Below, in pieces: positions 27,529 through 37,034 of a DNA stretch of 64,000 nucleotides (positions within the stretch are counted from its first letter, which is position 1; each line of letters opens with the position of its first letter). The stretch covers positions 124,001 through 188,000 of the forward strand of contig NZ_JAVDXV010000007.1 of the NCBI RefSeq assembly GCF_031458115.1, read 5' to 3'. The DNA is from Pelomonas asaccharophilus_A. Its GTDB lineage: Bacteria; Pseudomonadota; Gammaproteobacteria; Burkholderiales; Burkholderiaceae_C. A program made the position numbers and the translations under genes. The notes below the pieces were generated by a model. That model made no database searches. It saw nothing but the letters and a program-made list of their open reading frames with translations, and was not told the DNA's origin.

Positions 27529-29835
27529 TCAGACCTTGGCGATGCTCAGCGTGCCGAAGGCAGCGCCAAGGGTGGCGGTTTGTGCGAGGCCGGCCGGCAC
27601 GCGGGCCAGACCTTCAGGCAGGCCGGCTTCCAGGCGGGCGGGCAGTTGGGCGGCACCGCCGTCTTGCACGATGCGGACCTGGTCGCCATCGGCCAGGCCG
27701 AGCTGCTGCCACAGGCCAGTCGGCAGACCGACTGTTGCCGCATCGCGGCCGTCGGTGGTCAGCTGCAGCGACGTGGAGTTGCGCACCAGCGCGTCGGTCG
27801 CGTAGATCGGCAGGTTGGCGAAGCGCTCGACGCCCTCGCCCTTGGCCAGAACTTGCGGCGTGGCGGAGGTGGCGTTGCTCAGGCGGGCGCTGATGTCGCC
27901 ACCCAAAGCCTGCTCACGCACCTGCTCGGAGCTGTCCTGGTTGAAGCCTTCGAGGCCGAGCAGGTTGCCCAGCACGCGCAGCACCTTCCAGCCCGGACGC
28001 GTCTCGGCCAGCGGGCGCACGACACCCACGAAGCTCTGCAGACGGCCCTCGGCGTTGACGAAGGAGCCCGAGGTCTCGGTGAACGGCGCGATGGGCAGCA
28101 GCACATCGGCGTATTCCAGGCCGGTCTTGAACGGGCTCAGCACGACGACCATCTCGGCCGCGTCCAGCGCCTTGGCGGCGGCGGCGGCGTTGGCGGAGTC
28201 CAGCACCGGGTCGGTGTTCAGCAGCAACGCAGCCTTCAGCGACGTGCCCGTCAGCATCTGGCCGGCATTCAGGCCGCCGGCTTGCGGTTGGGCCTTCACG
28301 AGCTGGGCGCCCACGGAATTGGCATCGGCGGTCAGGTAGCCGACGCTGGCGCCAGTCTTGTCACCGATCCACTGCGCCAGCGCCAGCAGGCTGGCGGCCT
28401 GCGGGTGTTCGGCGGCGGCGTTGCCCAGCAGCACGGCCTTGGCGCTGCCCGACAGCAGGCTGGCGGCGACGGCCTTGGCTTGTTCCGTTGCGGTACCAGC
28501 CAGCGGTGCGCCTTCGCCGATGGCGGCGGCCACGTCGGCCAGGGCTTGCACCCAGCCCGACGGCGCGACGGCGGTCGATGCGGCCAGCGGCATCAGCCAG
28601 TCATCGCTGCTGACGCCAATCCGCGAGATCGCGGCACCGCGACGCGCGGCGTGGCGCAGGCGGGCGGCGAACAGCGGATGGTCCTTGCGCAGGTTGGAGC
28701 CGATCACCAGCGCGCGGTCCAGCTCGGACAGCTTGGCGATGGGCGTGCCCAGCCAGCGGGCCTGGCCGGCGGCTGCGGCATTGCCGAAATCGCTGTGGCG
28801 CAGGCGGTGGTCGATGTTGTCGCTGCCCAGGCCACGAACGATCTGCGCCAGCAGGTGCAGTTCTTCCACGGTGCTGTGAGCGGAACCCAGTGCGCCGATG
28901 GACTTCGCACCGTGGTCGGCCTTGATGACCTTCAGACCGTTGGCGACGTATTCCAGCGCCGTCGTCCAGTCGACCTGCTTCCAGGCACCGCCCTGCTTGA
29001 TCATGGGCGCGTTCAGGCGAGCGTCGCTGTTCAGCGATTCGTAGCTGAAGCGGTCGCGGTCGGCGATCCAGCACTCGTTGACATCTTCGTTCTCCAGCGG
29101 AACGACGCGCAGCACCTGGTGGTTCTTGACCTGGACAACCAGGTTGGCACCGGTCGAATCGTGCGGGCTGACGCTCTTGCGGCGCGACAGTTCCCACGTG
29201 CGGGCGCTGTAGCGGAAAGGCTTGCTGGTCAACGCACCGACCGGGCAGATGTCGATCATGTTGCCCGACAGCTCCGAATCGACCGTGCGGCCGACGAAGG
29301 TCTGGATCTCGCTGTGCTCGCCGCGGTGGGCCATGCCCAGTTCCATCTGGCCAGCGATTTCCTGGCCGAAGCGTACGCAGCGGGTGCAGTGGATGCAGCG
29401 GCTCATCTCCTCCATGGAGATCAGCGGGCCCACGTTCTTGTGGAAGACGACGCGCTTCTCTTCGGAGTAGCGGCTCTTGCTGCCACCGTAGCCCACGGCC
29501 AGGTCCTGTAGCTGGCACTCGCCGCCCTGGTCGCAGATCGGGCAGTCCAGCGGATGGTTGATCAGCAGGAATTCCATGACGCCCTGCTGCGCCTTGATCG
29601 CCTTGTCGCTCTTGGTGCGGACGATCATGCCCTGCGTGACCGGGGTCGCGCAGGCGGGCATGGGCTTGGGTGCCTTCTCCACGTCCACCAGGCACATGCG
29701 GCAATTGGCCGCGATGCTCAGCTTCTTGTGATAGCAGAAGTGCGGGATGTAGGTGCCGGCCTTCTCGGCTGCATGCATGACCATGCTGCCTTCCTGGACC
29801 GAGACCTTCTGACCGTCGAGTTCGATTTCAACCAT
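27529..29835 (-). CDS. nuoG: NADH-quinone oxidoreductase subunit G
   Basis: 768 aa. The N-terminal 2Fe-2S ferredoxin domain has Cys in PHFCYHKKLSIAANCRMC, followed by the His/Cys-ligated N5 cluster segment (HPLDCPICDQGGEC) and a CIHCTRC motif with a later CP. The C-terminal two thirds is a molybdopterin oxidoreductase fold that lacks cofactor in complex I. Part of the peripheral electron-transfer arm. 21 bp after nuoF. Confidence 0.97.
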   Translation of the reverse strand: MVEIELDGQKVSVQEGSMVMHAAEKAGTYIPHFCYHKKLSIAANCRMCLVDVEKAPKPMPACATPVTQGMIVRTKSDKAIKAQQGVMEFLLINHPLDCPICDQGGECQLQDLAVGYGGSKSRYSEEKRVVFHKNVGPLISMEEMSRCIHCTRCVRFGQEIAGQMELGMAHRGEHSEIQTFVGRTVDSELSGNMIDICPVGALTSKPFRYSARTWELSRRKSVSPHDSTGANLVVQVKNHQVLRVVPLENEDVNECWIADRDRFSYESLNSDARLNAPMIKQGGAWKQVDWTTALEYVANGLKVIKADHGAKSIGALGSAHSTVEELHLLAQIVRGLGSDNIDHRLRHSDFGNAAAAGQARWLGTPIAKLSELDRALVIGSNLRKDHPLFAARLRHAARRGAAISRIGVSSDDWLMPLAASTAVAPSGWVQALADVAAAIGEGAPLAGTATEQAKAVAASLLSGSAKAVLLGNAAAEHPQAASLLALAQWIGDKTGASVGYLTADANSVGAQLVKAQPQAGGLNAGQMLTGTSLKAALLLNTDPVLDSANAAAAAKALDAAEMVVVLSPFKTGLEYADVLLPIAPFTETSGSFVNAEGRLQSFVGVVRPLAETRPGWKVLRVLGNLLGLEGFNQDSSEQVREQALGGDISARLSNATSATPQVLAKGEGVERFANLPIYATDALVRNSTSLQLTTDGRDAATVGLPTGLWQQLGLADGDQVRIVQDGGAAQLPARLEAGLPEGLARVPAGLAQTATLGAAFGTLSIAKV

Positions 29836-29856
29836 GATGGTGTTTCCCTAGGCAGC

Positions 29857-31197
<1,341 letters not shown>

Positions 31198-31205
31198 CGT
31201 TGTCC

Positions 31206-31709
31206 TCACGCCTTCGCGGCTTCAGCGCGCAGCACATCGACGAGTTCGTCGAGGCGGTCGTTGGTCATGAAGCTGCACATCTGGCGGTCGTTGACCAGCA
31301 TCACCGGCGAGTCGGCGCAGGCGCCCAGGCACTCGCTCTTCTGCACGGTGAACAGGCCGTCGGCCGTCGTGCCGCCCTGCTCGATGCCGAGCTTGCTGCA
31401 CAGATGGTCCAGCGCGTTCTGTCCGTCGCGCAGTTGGCAAGGCAGGTTGGCGCAGACGTTCAGCTTGAACTTGCCCACCGGCTTCTGGTTGTACATGTTG
31501 TAGAAGGTCGTCACTTCGTACACGGCGATGGGCGCCATGCCGAGGTGAGCGGCGATCGCGTCTTCCGCGGCGCGGGGCACGTAGCCCTCTTCCTGCTGCA
31601 CGATGGCCAGGCAGGCCATGACGGCGGACTGACGCAGGTCGTAGGGGTACTTGGCAACCTCGCGGTCGAAGCGCGCGCGGGTGGCGTCGGAGAGTTGGTA
31701 GCTGCTCAT
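31206..31709 (-). CDS. nuoE: NADH-quinone oxidoreductase subunit E
   Basis: 167 aa, a thioredoxin-like 2Fe-2S protein (cluster N1a). The four ligands are in VCANLPC and SECLGAC. The upstream helical region contains EVTTFYNMYN, a family hallmark. Its start overlaps the nuoD stop by 4 bp (31706-31709). Confidence 0.97.
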   Translation of the reverse strand: MSSYQLSDATRARFDREVAKYPYDLRQSAVMACLAIVQQEEGYVPRAAEDAIAAHLGMAPIAVYEVTTFYNMYNQKPVGKFKLNVCANLPCQLRDGQNALDHLCSKLGIEQGGTTADGLFTVQKSECLGACADSPVMLVNDRQMCSFMTNDRLDELVDVLRAEAAKA

Positions 31710-32959
31710 CGGTCGATCTCACCGAAAACAATGTCCATCGTGCCGATGATGGCCACGGCGTCCGCGATCATGTGGCCCTTGCCCATCTCGTCGAGCGCCG
31801 CGAGGTGCGGGAAGCCCGGCGCGCGGATCTTCAGGCGGTAGGGCTTGTTGGCACCGTCGCTGACGATGTAGATGCCGAACTCGCCCTTGGGGTGTTCGAC
31901 GGCCGCGTAGGCTTCGCCTGCCGGCACATGGAAGCCTTCGGTGAAGAGCTTGAAGTGGTGGATCAGCTCTTCCATGCTGGACTTCATGTCCACGCGCGAC
32001 GGCGGTGCGACCTTGTGGTTGTCGGTGATGACCGGGCCGGGGTTGGCACGTAGCCACTTCACGCACTGCTCGACGATGCGGCAGGACTGGCGCATTTCCT
32101 CGACACGAACGACGTAGCGGTCGTAGGTGTCGCCGTTGGTGCCGACCGGGATGTCGAAATCCATCTTGTCGTACACGTCGTACGGCTGCTTCTTGCGCAG
32201 GTCCCAGGCGATGCCCGAGCCGCGCAGCATCGCACCGGTGAAGCCCATGTTGAGCGCGCGCTCGGGCGACACGACGCCGATGCCGACCGTGCGCTGCTTC
32301 CAGATGCGGTTGTCCGTCAGCAGCGTCTCGTAGTCGTCGACGTTCTTCGGGAAGCGCTTGCAGAAGTCCTCAATGAAGTCCAGCAGCGAGCCCGAACGGT
32401 TTTCGTTCAGCTGCGCGATGGCCTTGGCATTGCGGATCTTGCTGACCTGGTATTGCGGCATGCTGTCCGGCAGGTCGCGGTAGACGCCACCCGGACGGAA
32501 GTAGGCCGCGTGCATGCGCGCACCCGACACCGCCTCGTACATGTCGAAGATGTCCTCACGCTCGCGGAAGCAGTAGATGAGGATGTTCATCGCACCGCAG
32601 TCCAGGCCGTGGCAGCCCAGCCAGAGCAGGTGGTTCAGGATGCGGGTCAGCTCGCCGAACATCACGCGGATGTACTGCGCGCGCTCCGGCACCTGGATGC
32701 CCAGCATCTTCTCGATGGCCAGACAGTAGGCGTGCTCGTTGGACATCATCGACACGTAGTCGAGGCGGTCCATGTAGGGCAGCGACTGGATGAAGGTCTT
32801 GCTCTCGGCGAGCTTCTCGGTCGCGCGGTGCAGCAGGCCGATGTGCGGGTCGGCGCGCTGGATGACTTCGCCGTCCAGCTCCAGCACCAGACGCAGCACG
32901 CCGTGGGCGGCCGGATGCTGGGGACCGAAGTTCAGCGTGTAGTTCTTGATTTCTGCCAT
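31706..32959 (-). CDS. nuoD: NADH-quinone oxidoreductase subunit D
   Basis: 417 aa, the 49-kDa-type subunit that lines the quinone site. It begins with the family start MAEIKNYTLNFGPQHPAAHG, whose histidine and the later conserved Tyr contact the quinone headgroup. The fold derives from NiFe hydrogenase large subunit without the metal site. The start at 32959 overlaps the nuoC stop by one base; longer frames upstream run inside nuoC and are not used. Confidence 0.97.
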   Translation of the reverse strand: MAEIKNYTLNFGPQHPAAHGVLRLVLELDGEVIQRADPHIGLLHRATEKLAESKTFIQSLPYMDRLDYVSMMSNEHAYCLAIEKMLGIQVPERAQYIRVMFGELTRILNHLLWLGCHGLDCGAMNILIYCFREREDIFDMYEAVSGARMHAAYFRPGGVYRDLPDSMPQYQVSKIRNAKAIAQLNENRSGSLLDFIEDFCKRFPKNVDDYETLLTDNRIWKQRTVGIGVVSPERALNMGFTGAMLRGSGIAWDLRKKQPYDVYDKMDFDIPVGTNGDTYDRYVVRVEEMRQSCRIVEQCVKWLRANPGPVITDNHKVAPPSRVDMKSSMEELIHHFKLFTEGFHVPAGEAYAAVEHPKGEFGIYIVSDGANKPYRLKIRAPGFPHLAALDEMGKGHMIADAVAIIGTMDIVFGEIDR

Positions 32960-33555
32960 TACAGACCGCCGTACTTGTCTTCGCGGATGATGCGCGGCGT
33001 GATCTCGCGCGGCTCGATGGTCACCGGCTGGTAGATGACGCGCTTCTGCTCGGGGTCGTAACGCATCTCGACGTGGCCCGACACCGGGAAGTCCTTGCGC
33101 ATCGGGTGACCGATGAAGCCGTAGTCCGTCAGGATGCGGCGCAGGTCGTTGTGGCCGTCGAAGATGACGCCGTACATGTCGAAGGCTTCGCGCTCGAACC
33201 AGTTGGCCGAGTTCCACACCGGCGTGATCGAGGCCACGACGGGGAAGTCGTCATCGGTCGCGAAGACCTTCAGGCGCAGGCGGAAGTTGTGCGTGACGGA
33301 AAGCAGGTGGCTGACGACCGCATAACGCAGGCCTTCGTAGCCGCCATTGCCGTAATCGCTGTAGTCGACGCCGCAGAGGTCGATCAACTGCTCGAGCTTG
33401 AGATCGGCGTGGTCGCGCAGCGTGGTCGCGACGTCGAGGTAGTCGGCGGCGCGCACGGTCAGCGTCAGTTCGCCGAGAGCGTTCTTCAACTCGACGACAC
33501 GCTCGCCGAGGATGGCACCAATCGTCTGGGCCAGGGTTTCGAGGTTGTGGCTCAT
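32959..33555 (-). CDS. nuoC: NADH-quinone oxidoreductase subunit C
   Basis: 198 aa, the 30-kDa subunit, separate from NuoD as usual in betaproteobacteria (fused in E. coli). The WFEREAFDMYGV and LRRILTDYGFIGHPMRKDFP motifs are diagnostic. The start at 33555 is 8 bp from the nuoB stop. Longer in-frame upstream sequence overlaps nuoB and is rejected. Confidence 0.96.
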   Translation of the reverse strand: MSHNLETLAQTIGAILGERVVELKNALGELTLTVRAADYLDVATTLRDHADLKLEQLIDLCGVDYSDYGNGGYEGLRYAVVSHLLSVTHNFRLRLKVFATDDDFPVVASITPVWNSANWFEREAFDMYGVIFDGHNDLRRILTDYGFIGHPMRKDFPVSGHVEMRYDPEQKRVIYQPVTIEPREITPRIIREDKYGGL

Positions 33556-33563
33556 CCTGCAGC

Positions 33564-34040
33564 TCAGCGGGCGATGGTGTTTTCGCGGCGGATCTTGGCC
33601 TGCAATTGCAGGATGCCGTACAGCAGGGCCTCGGCCGTCGGCGGGCAGCCGGGCACATAGACATCCACCGGCACGATGCGGTCGCAGCCGCGAACGACGG
33701 AGTAGCTGTAGTGGTAGTAGCCGCCGCCGTTGGCGCAGGAGCCCATCGAGAGCACCCAGCGCGGCTCGGCCATCTGGTCGTAGACCTTGCGCAACGCCGG
33801 CGCCATCTTGTTGCACAGCGTGCCGGCCACGATCATCAGATCGGACTGGCGCGGGCTCGGACGGAACAGCATGCCGAAGCGGTCGATGTCGTAGCGGGCG
33901 GCGCCCGCGTGCATCATCTCCACGGCGCAGCAGGCCAGGCCGAACGTCATCGGCCACAGCGAGCCCGTCTTGGACCAGTTGATGAGCTTGTCGACCGAGG
34001 TGGTGACAAAGCCCTCTTTCAAGACGCCTTCAATACCCAT
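33564..34040 (-). CDS. nuoB: NADH-quinone oxidoreductase subunit B
   Basis: 158 aa, carries cluster N2, the last carrier before quinone. Ligands are the tandem cysteines in FGLACCAVEMM (37-38), the Cys in MGSCANGG, and the Cys in VPGCPPTAE. Preceded by nuoA with a 30-bp gap. Confidence 0.97.
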   Translation of the reverse strand: MGIEGVLKEGFVTTSVDKLINWSKTGSLWPMTFGLACCAVEMMHAGAARYDIDRFGMLFRPSPRQSDLMIVAGTLCNKMAPALRKVYDQMAEPRWVLSMGSCANGGGYYHYSYSVVRGCDRIVPVDVYVPGCPPTAEALLYGILQLQAKIRRENTIAR

Positions 34041-34070
34041 TTGGAATTCCCAGCTTGTGTCGGCGAGCGC

Positions 34071-34430
34071 TTATTCCCAATCCAGGGCGCCTTTTTTCCA
34101 TTCGTAGGCAAAGCCCACGACCAGAATGCCGAGGAAGATCATCATCGCCCAGAAGCCGGCCGCGCCGATTTCCTTGAGCGCAACAGCCCAGGGAAACAGG
34201 AAGGCAATTTCCAGGTCGAAAAGAATGAACAGGATGGCGACGAGGTAGTAGCGCACATCGAATTTCATGCGCGCGTCTTCAAAGGCCTCGAAGCCGCATT
34301 CGTAGGGGGAGTTCTTGGCCTGATCCGGCCGATTGGGGCCCAGCAGGGCGCCGAGCACCTGGGGTGCGATCCCGACCACTGCGCCGACCAAGATGAAGAG
34401 GATGACGGGCAGGTATTGGTCGAGATTCAT
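34071..34430 (-). CDS. nuoA: NADH-quinone oxidoreductase subunit A
   Basis: 119 aa with three transmembrane helices. The cytoplasmic loop YECGFEAFEDARMKFDVRYY after TM1 is the conserved NuoA switch-loop signature. First gene of the operon. The 208 bp upstream, to the tRNA-Leu gene, contain a TTGACA on the minus strand near 34456 but I find no matching -10 box. Confidence 0.96.
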   Translation of the reverse strand: MNLDQYLPVILFILVGAVVGIAPQVLGALLGPNRPDQAKNSPYECGFEAFEDARMKFDVRYYLVAILFILFDLEIAFLFPWAVALKEIGAAGFWAMMIFLGILVVGFAYEWKKGALDWE

Positions 34431-34607
34431 GAAGCTTTCCCCGGTCGGCTACAACAATTGTCAACGGTGACCGCAATGCAGGCACCCAAAGCAAACGGGC
34501 GCGCCACCAGCGAATCCAAAGATGTCGCTTGCGGATCGCGCCCGCCCTGAACCTTGCCGCACCACCCTTACGGACGGCTAACGGCGACAGGCCGCTTTGA
34601 CTGATTC

Positions 34608-34624
34608 CCTGCGCTTGGCGCAGG
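34608..34624 (-). terminator. Hairpin downstream of tRNA-Leu
   Basis: CCTGCGC-TTG-GCGCAGG is a perfect 7-bp stem with a 3-nt loop that starts 15 bases after the tRNA 3' end on the minus strand. No U-run follows, so it may act as a processing stop or weak terminator. Apart from this and a lone TTGACA I see nothing in 34431-34638. Confidence 0.35.
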
Positions 34625-34638
34625 AACCGCCTATGTTC

Positions 34639-34723
34639 TGGTGCCGTCGGCGAGACTCGAACTCGCACAGCTTTCGCCACTACCCCCTCAAGATAGCGTG
34701 TCTACCAATTTCACCACGACGGC
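34639..34723 (-). tRNA. leuU: tRNA-Leu (anticodon GAG)
   Basis: 85 nt with encoded CCA. On the minus strand the acceptor stem is GCCGTCG/CGACGGC, the D-arm contains GTGGTGAAATTGGTAGACAC, the anticodon stem is CTATC/GGTAG with loop TTGAGGG (anticodon GAG), a class II variable arm follows, and the T-arm reads GCGAGTTCGAGTCTCGC. Its place between secG and nuoA is the usual one in Burkholderiales. Confidence 0.96.
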
Positions 34724-34835
34724 AGGTATCCATTTATTGCCCGGCAACTAGGAGGGTTTGCTTGCCAGACAGCCTCGCATTCTAAACCGAAAAGTAGGGA
34801 CTCCCCGGTGAAGAGACGAGGGTTTTACTCGGGCA

Positions 34836-35222
34836 TCAGTTGGCCGCAGCCGACGCGGCAGCGGATGCCGGCGCTGCTGGCGCAACGATCGCGCCAGGAA
34901 TGGCCGCAGCGCCGGAGGCCGCAGGCGCGACAGCAGCCGGAGCACGCTCCAGCGCCGTGTCGGAACCGCTGGACGTGTTGACACCGCCATTGGACAGGAA
35001 GGCCAGGCCCAGCGTGCAACCGAAGAACAGCGTGGCCGCAATGGCCGTGCTGCGCGACAGGAAGTTGGCGCTGCCGGTGGCGCCGAACAAGCTTCCCGAA
35101 GCACCGCTGCCGAAGGAGGCGCCCATGTCGGCGCCCTTGCCCTGCTGCACCAGCACCAAACCGATGATCGCAATGGCGGACAACAACTGAACCACCAGTA
35201 CCAAATTCGCAAAGAACTGCAT
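34836..35222 (-). CDS. secG: Protein translocase subunit SecG
   Basis: 128 aa. Two transmembrane helices (ANLVLVVQLLSAIAIIGLVLV and STAIAATLFFGCTLGLAFL) flank the conserved QQGKGADMGASFGSG loop of SecG, and the C-terminus is an Ala/Pro-rich tail of about 45 residues. It assists SecYE during preprotein export. The ATG at 35222 has GGAG 8 bases upstream; another in-frame ATG two codons earlier is too close to it. tpiA lies upstream, tRNA-Leu downstream. Confidence 0.92.
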   Translation of the reverse strand: MQFFANLVLVVQLLSAIAIIGLVLVQQGKGADMGASFGSGASGSLFGATGSANFLSRSTAIAATLFFGCTLGLAFLSNGGVNTSSGSDTALERAPAAVAPAASGAAAIPGAIVAPAAPASAAASAAAN

Positions 35223-35279
35223 TCCCATCACTCCATCAAAACAAGATGGCACCCAACCCCAGGGTGGGCGCCGAAAAAC

Positions 35280-36023
35280 TCAATGCGCTGCCGCGAGGCA
35301 GATAGCGGCAAAGTCGGCCACCTTCAGCGAGGCGCCACCGATCAGACCGCCGTCGATGTCGGGCTGGCCGAACAGCTGGGGCGCGTTGTCCGCCTTGACG
35401 CTGCCACCGTAGAGGATGCGCATCGCGGCAGCACGGTCCGTGGCAGCCTGCAACTGCGCGCGCAGCACGGCATGCACCGCCTGGGCCTGCTCGGGCGTCG
35501 CGGTCAGGCCGGTGCCGATGGCCCAGACAGGCTCGTAGGCGACGACCATCTCGCCAGTGCAATGACCCAGCGTGTGAATGACAGCGGCGAGCTGGCGCTT
35601 GACGACGGCTTCGGTCTGGCCTGCCTCGCGCTCGGCGCGGGTCTCGCCAACGCAGACGATGGGCGTCACGCCATGGGCCAGCGCGGCCTTGGCCTTGTCG
35701 GCGACGAGCTGGTCGCTCTCCGCGTGGTAGGCGCGGCGCTCCGAATGGCCGACGATGGCGTAGCGGCAACCTACGTCGTGCAGCATGGCCGACGAGATCT
35801 CACCGGTGTAGGCACCCTGCTCGTGCGACGAACAATCCTGTGCGCCGTAGGCGATGGCCGTACCGGTCAGCGCGAGGGCCGTCTCGGCGATGTAGACGGC
35901 GGGCACGCAGACGGCCACGTCGGCGTTCCAGGGGCCGGCTTCCTTGAGTCCGGCGAGCAACTGTGCATTTGCAGCTCGGCTGCCATGCATCTTCCAGTTG
36001 CCCACGACGAGTTTCTTTCTCAT
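35280..36023 (-). CDS. tpiA: Triose-phosphate isomerase
   Basis: 247 aa, normal length. Catalytic residues are Asn9/Lys11 in VGNWKMHG, His93 in VGHSERR and Glu164 in VAYEPVWAIGTG; the phosphate-gripping LYGGSVKADN loop is near the C-terminus. Interconverts dihydroxyacetone phosphate and glyceraldehyde 3-phosphate in glycolysis. 57 bp before secG on the same strand. Confidence 0.97.
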   Translation of the reverse strand: MRKKLVVGNWKMHGSRAANAQLLAGLKEAGPWNADVAVCVPAVYIAETALALTGTAIAYGAQDCSSHEQGAYTGEISSAMLHDVGCRYAIVGHSERRAYHAESDQLVADKAKAALAHGVTPIVCVGETRAEREAGQTEAVVKRQLAAVIHTLGHCTGEMVVAYEPVWAIGTGLTATPEQAQAVHAVLRAQLQAATDRAAAMRILYGGSVKADNAPQLFGQPDIDGGLIGGASLKVADFAAICLAAAH

Positions 36024-36036
36024 CTCTTGTTCTCCG

Positions 36037-37023
36037 TCACCAGGTCAGCACGATCTTGCCGATGTGCTGGTTGGATTCCATCAGCGCATGCGCCTCAGCC
36101 GCTTTCGCAGCGGGAAGCTCGCGGTAGATGACCGGCTTGATCTGGCCGGCTTCGATCAACGGCCAGACCTTGTCGCGCAGCGAGCGCGCCAGGCCAGCCT
36201 TGAATGCAGCCGAACGCGGGCGCAGCGTCGAGCCAGTGATCGTCAGGCGCTTGCGCAGCACGAGGCCGGCATCGACCTCCGACTTCACACCGCCTTGCAC
36301 CGCGATCAATGCAAGGCGACCGTCCTCAGCCAGCGCTTGCACGCCACGGGCTATGTAGTCGCCAGCCACCATGTCCAGGATCACGTCGACACCGCGGCCA
36401 TCCGTGGCCGACTTGGCTTGCGCAACGAAATCTTGCTCACGGTAGTTGATCGCCACGTCGGCACCCAGTGCCTTGCAGGCTTCGGCCTTGTCGGCGCCAC
36501 CCACCGTCACCAGCACGCGGGCGCCCAGCGCCTTGGCCATCTGGATGGCCGTCACGCCGATGCCGCTGGACCCGCCATGGATCAGCAGCGTCTCGCCAGC
36601 CTGCAGGCCCACGCGATCGAACACATTGGCCCACACGGTGAAGCAGGTTTCTGGCAGCGTGGCCGCCTGCGTCAGCGTCCAGCCTGCAGGCACCGGCAGA
36701 CATTGGCCCACCGGCACTGCGCACAGTTCGGCATAACCGCCGCCATTGACCAGCGCGCAGACCTTGTCGCCAATCTTGAAGCCATGCTCGGCCAGGGCTT
36801 GGTCATCACCGGCGACGATCTCGCCAGCGACTTCCAACCCCGGCAGCTCACTCGCGCCCGGTGGTGGCGGGTAGGCGCCCTTGCGCTGCAGCACGTCCGG
36901 GCGGTTGATGCCCGACGCTGCGACGCGGATCAGGCACTCACCCAGGCCCGCGACTGGATCCGGCCGTTCGGCCAGCTCCAGCACCTCGGGCCCGCCGGGG
37001 CGGGTGATCGCGATGGCTTTCAT
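36037..37023 (-). CDS. NAD(P)H-quinone oxidoreductase, zinc-free MDR family (PIG3-like)
   Basis: 328 aa of the quinone-oxidoreductase branch of medium-chain dehydrogenases. The N-terminal GroES-like part has AASGINRPDVLQRKG and the Rossmann part HGGSSGIGVTAIQ; the zinc-binding cysteines of alcohol dehydrogenases are absent. It probably reduces quinones or alkenals with NADPH. It sits 13 bp before tpiA and 11 bp after pnp, so one transcript is likely. Confidence 0.9.
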   Translation of the reverse strand: MKAIAITRPGGPEVLELAERPDPVAGLGECLIRVAASGINRPDVLQRKGAYPPPPGASELPGLEVAGEIVAGDDQALAEHGFKIGDKVCALVNGGGYAELCAVPVGQCLPVPAGWTLTQAATLPETCFTVWANVFDRVGLQAGETLLIHGGSSGIGVTAIQMAKALGARVLVTVGGADKAEACKALGADVAINYREQDFVAQAKSATDGRGVDVILDMVAGDYIARGVQALAEDGRLALIAVQGGVKSEVDAGLVLRKRLTITGSTLRPRSAAFKAGLARSLRDKVWPLIEAGQIKPVIYRELPAAKAAEAHALMESNQHIGKIVLTW

Positions 37024-37034
37024 CGCCGCTTGGA